Made by a program: the position numbers and the translations under genes | Part shown: positions 62,720 through 64,000 of the stretch, one piece after another | How the letters are laid out: every line of letters begins with the position of its first letter | Position numbering within the stretch: position 1 is the stretch's first letter | The notes under the pieces: model-generated | What the model saw: the letters and a program-made list of their open reading frames with translations, nothing else | What the model was told of the DNA's origin: nothing | Database searches by the model: none | Origin: Axinella damicornis | Taxonomy: Eukaryota > Porifera > Demospongiae > Axinellida > Axinellidae | DNA: 64,000 bases | Assembly: GCA_963931865.1 (NCBI GenBank) | Contig: OZ007512.1 | Coordinates: forward strand, 8,353,361-8,417,360 | Direction: 5' to 3'

Positions 62720-63734
62720 GGAATGAGGTTAGCCCTGGGCTTGTACTCCGTACTGGTACTCACTAGGGGAGCCTGGCAACGAGGCTAACCCTGACTTGCA
62801 CTCCGAACTGGTGCTCACTAGGGGAGCCTGGGAACGAGGCTAGCCCAGGGTTGTACTCCGTACTGGTGCTCACCAGAGGAACCTGGGAACGAGGCTAACC
62901 CTGGGCGTGTACTCTGTACTGGTGCTCACCAAGGGAGCCAGGGAATGAGGCTAGCCATGAGTTTGCACTCTTTGCTGGTGCTCACCAGGACAGGGATAGC
63001 CATGAGCTTGCACTCCATACTGGTGCTCATTAAGGGAGCCTGGGACCAAGGCTAGCCCAGGGGTCGTACTCCGCACAGGTGCTCACCAGGGGAGCCTGGC
63101 AGAAAGGCTAGCCTATATACGTGCTCATCAGTGGAGCCTGGTATGAGGGGATTGTACTCCGTACTGGTACTCACCAGGGGAACCTCGGAACGAGGCTAGC
63201 CCTGGGCGTGAACTCTGTGCTAGTGCTCACCAGGGGAGCCTGGGAACAATGCTAGCTCCGGGATTGTAAACTCCGCACTGTTACTCTCCAGGGGAACCTG
63301 GAATGAGGCTAGCCCAGGGCTTATACTCTGTACTGGTGCTCACCAGGGCAGCCTGGAATGCGGTTAGGCCAGGATTGTACTCCGTACTGGTGCTCACCAG
63401 GGGAACCTGGGAGCTAGGCTAGCCCTGGGTGTGAACTCTGTACTAGTGCTCACCAGGAGAGCCTGGAAACAAGGCTAGCCTTGAGCTTGCGCTCTGTACT
63501 GATGCTCAACAGGGGAGCCTGGGAACAAGGCTAGCCCAGGGATTGTACTCTGCATTGGTGCTCACCAGGGGAGCCTGGGAACAAGGCTAGCAATGGGATT
63601 GTATATTCCACACTGGTGCTCTCCAGGGGAACCTGGAATGAGGCTAGCCCAGGGCTTATACTCTGTACTGATGCTCACCAGGGCAGCATGGGAACGAGGC
63701 TAGCACTGGGCTTGTACTCCATACTGGCGCTCAC

Positions 63735-63954
63735 TGTTCTCATTCGGCGAACCTCAAACTCCTTTTGTCTCTGTCGCATCAACGTCTCATCTTCCAATTC
63801 TGTCAGACAGAAATGATGTCATTGGAAAAACTCCCACACAACCACAGTTGAAGTACAAGTACATTGTATCCATACAAGGTGCATCCAAATAAGGAGAGTC
63901 TGTACAAAGGATGTCACAACCTAGGCTAATTCCATCCTGAATTGGTTTCCCTGA
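63735..63954 (-). repeat. Linker L58, open
   Basis: The block is 63735-63799, type II with TGTTCTC at the donor end (GT kept). Confidence 0.85.
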
Positions 63955-64000
63955 ATGAGCCTGGGAACGAGGGTAGAACTGGGCTTGTACTTCGTACAGG

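Larger units (their letters stand above)
50697..64000. repeat. Satellite array section A4
   Basis: 13.3 kb of the array, running off the window. 52.1-53.5 kb resembles 8.8-10.1 kb. 53.7-56.4 kb resembles 15.0-17.6 kb. 57.1-58.6 kb is a second local copy of 16.2-17.6 kb. 58.4-61.35 kb copies 40.0-43.7 kb, minus about 745 bp near 60172. 61.35-62.72 kb copies 21.2-22.5 kb. Two linkers end at abrupt, out-of-register joins (61350 and 62719), so the segment is a mosaic of older pieces. Confidence 0.97.

Noticed and set aside
1662..63799. One giant gene splicing all 65-nt blocks in series
   Set aside because: 65 nt shifts the frame at each join. After one block the next is read in a frame that meets TGA near its end, so serial inclusion cannot be translated.
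7527..63816. A 66-codon plus-strand frame repeated about a dozen times (7527, 8682, 16122, 20334, 22301, 23458, 38208, 43475, 54837, 57065, 61144, 63616)
   Set aside because: It is the same pre-linker monomers plus the antisense of the exon block. Equal length follows from repeat homology. The splice-like borders are on the opposite strand.
941..64000. CRISPR array or prokaryotic repeat system
   Set aside because: Repeats are contiguous with no unique spacers, vary by CpG decay, and no cas-like gene is present.
1..64000. tRNA, rRNA, telomere repeats, LTR or LINE coding regions
   Set aside because: No clover-leaf or rRNA-like segment, simple telomeric hexamer, long terminal repeat pair or reverse-transcriptase motif was seen on either strand.

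Overview
The window is eukaryotic, non-coding-looking satellite DNA, most probably from a marine invertebrate. A demosponge is my best guess, from short GT-AG introns of about 70-180 bp in the candidate exons, strong CpG decay, and a general recollection that GCCTGGGAACGAGG-type repeats are common in such genomes. No bacterial gene, operon, rRNA, tRNA or CRISPR was recognised. About 93% of the window is one hierarchical tandem repeat.

Level 1 is a monomer of about 56 bp, with a core GCCTGGGAACGAGGCTAG, then a TTGTACTCCGYACTGG segment and GTGCTCACCAGGG. It exists in about ten recognisable sub-types. Level 2 is a higher-order unit: 4 to about 30 monomers closed by a conserved linker of about 220 bp. 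I located 56 linkers carrying the full or slightly deleted exon-like block, plus several truncated ones. On the minus strand each linker holds a 65-nt exon-like block between a CTGACAG acceptor and a GTGAGC donor. Level 3 is multi-kilobase segmental duplication, for example 13.9-16.5 kb with 35.9-38.5 kb, and 17.5-20.7 kb with 40.0-43.8 kb and 58.4-61.3 kb.

Three copies of a non-satellite block (called U) interrupt the array: 1-830 (right-hand part only), 11806-13386 and 26914-28494. Their minus strand carries exon-like segments whose splice phases chain together. One set is a 148-nt exon and a 23-nt microexon at the left end of U. The other is an exon, a transmembrane exon and a charged tail exon at the right end of U. 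The satellite lies exactly between these two sets. My main hypothesis is that the array is the exploded intron of a tandemly duplicated gene read on the minus strand, with the 65-nt block as a captured exon. Between U at 11.8 kb and U at 1 bp every candidate exon is open. In the next unit the 3' exons carry stops.

A fourth interruption, 49797-50686, is a non-autonomous DNA transposon with roughly 20-bp imperfect terminal inverted repeats, flanked by a 10-bp near-duplication of the satellite. All other long reading frames are by-products of a 56-bp repeat that is open in two of three plus-strand frames and are not annotated as genes.
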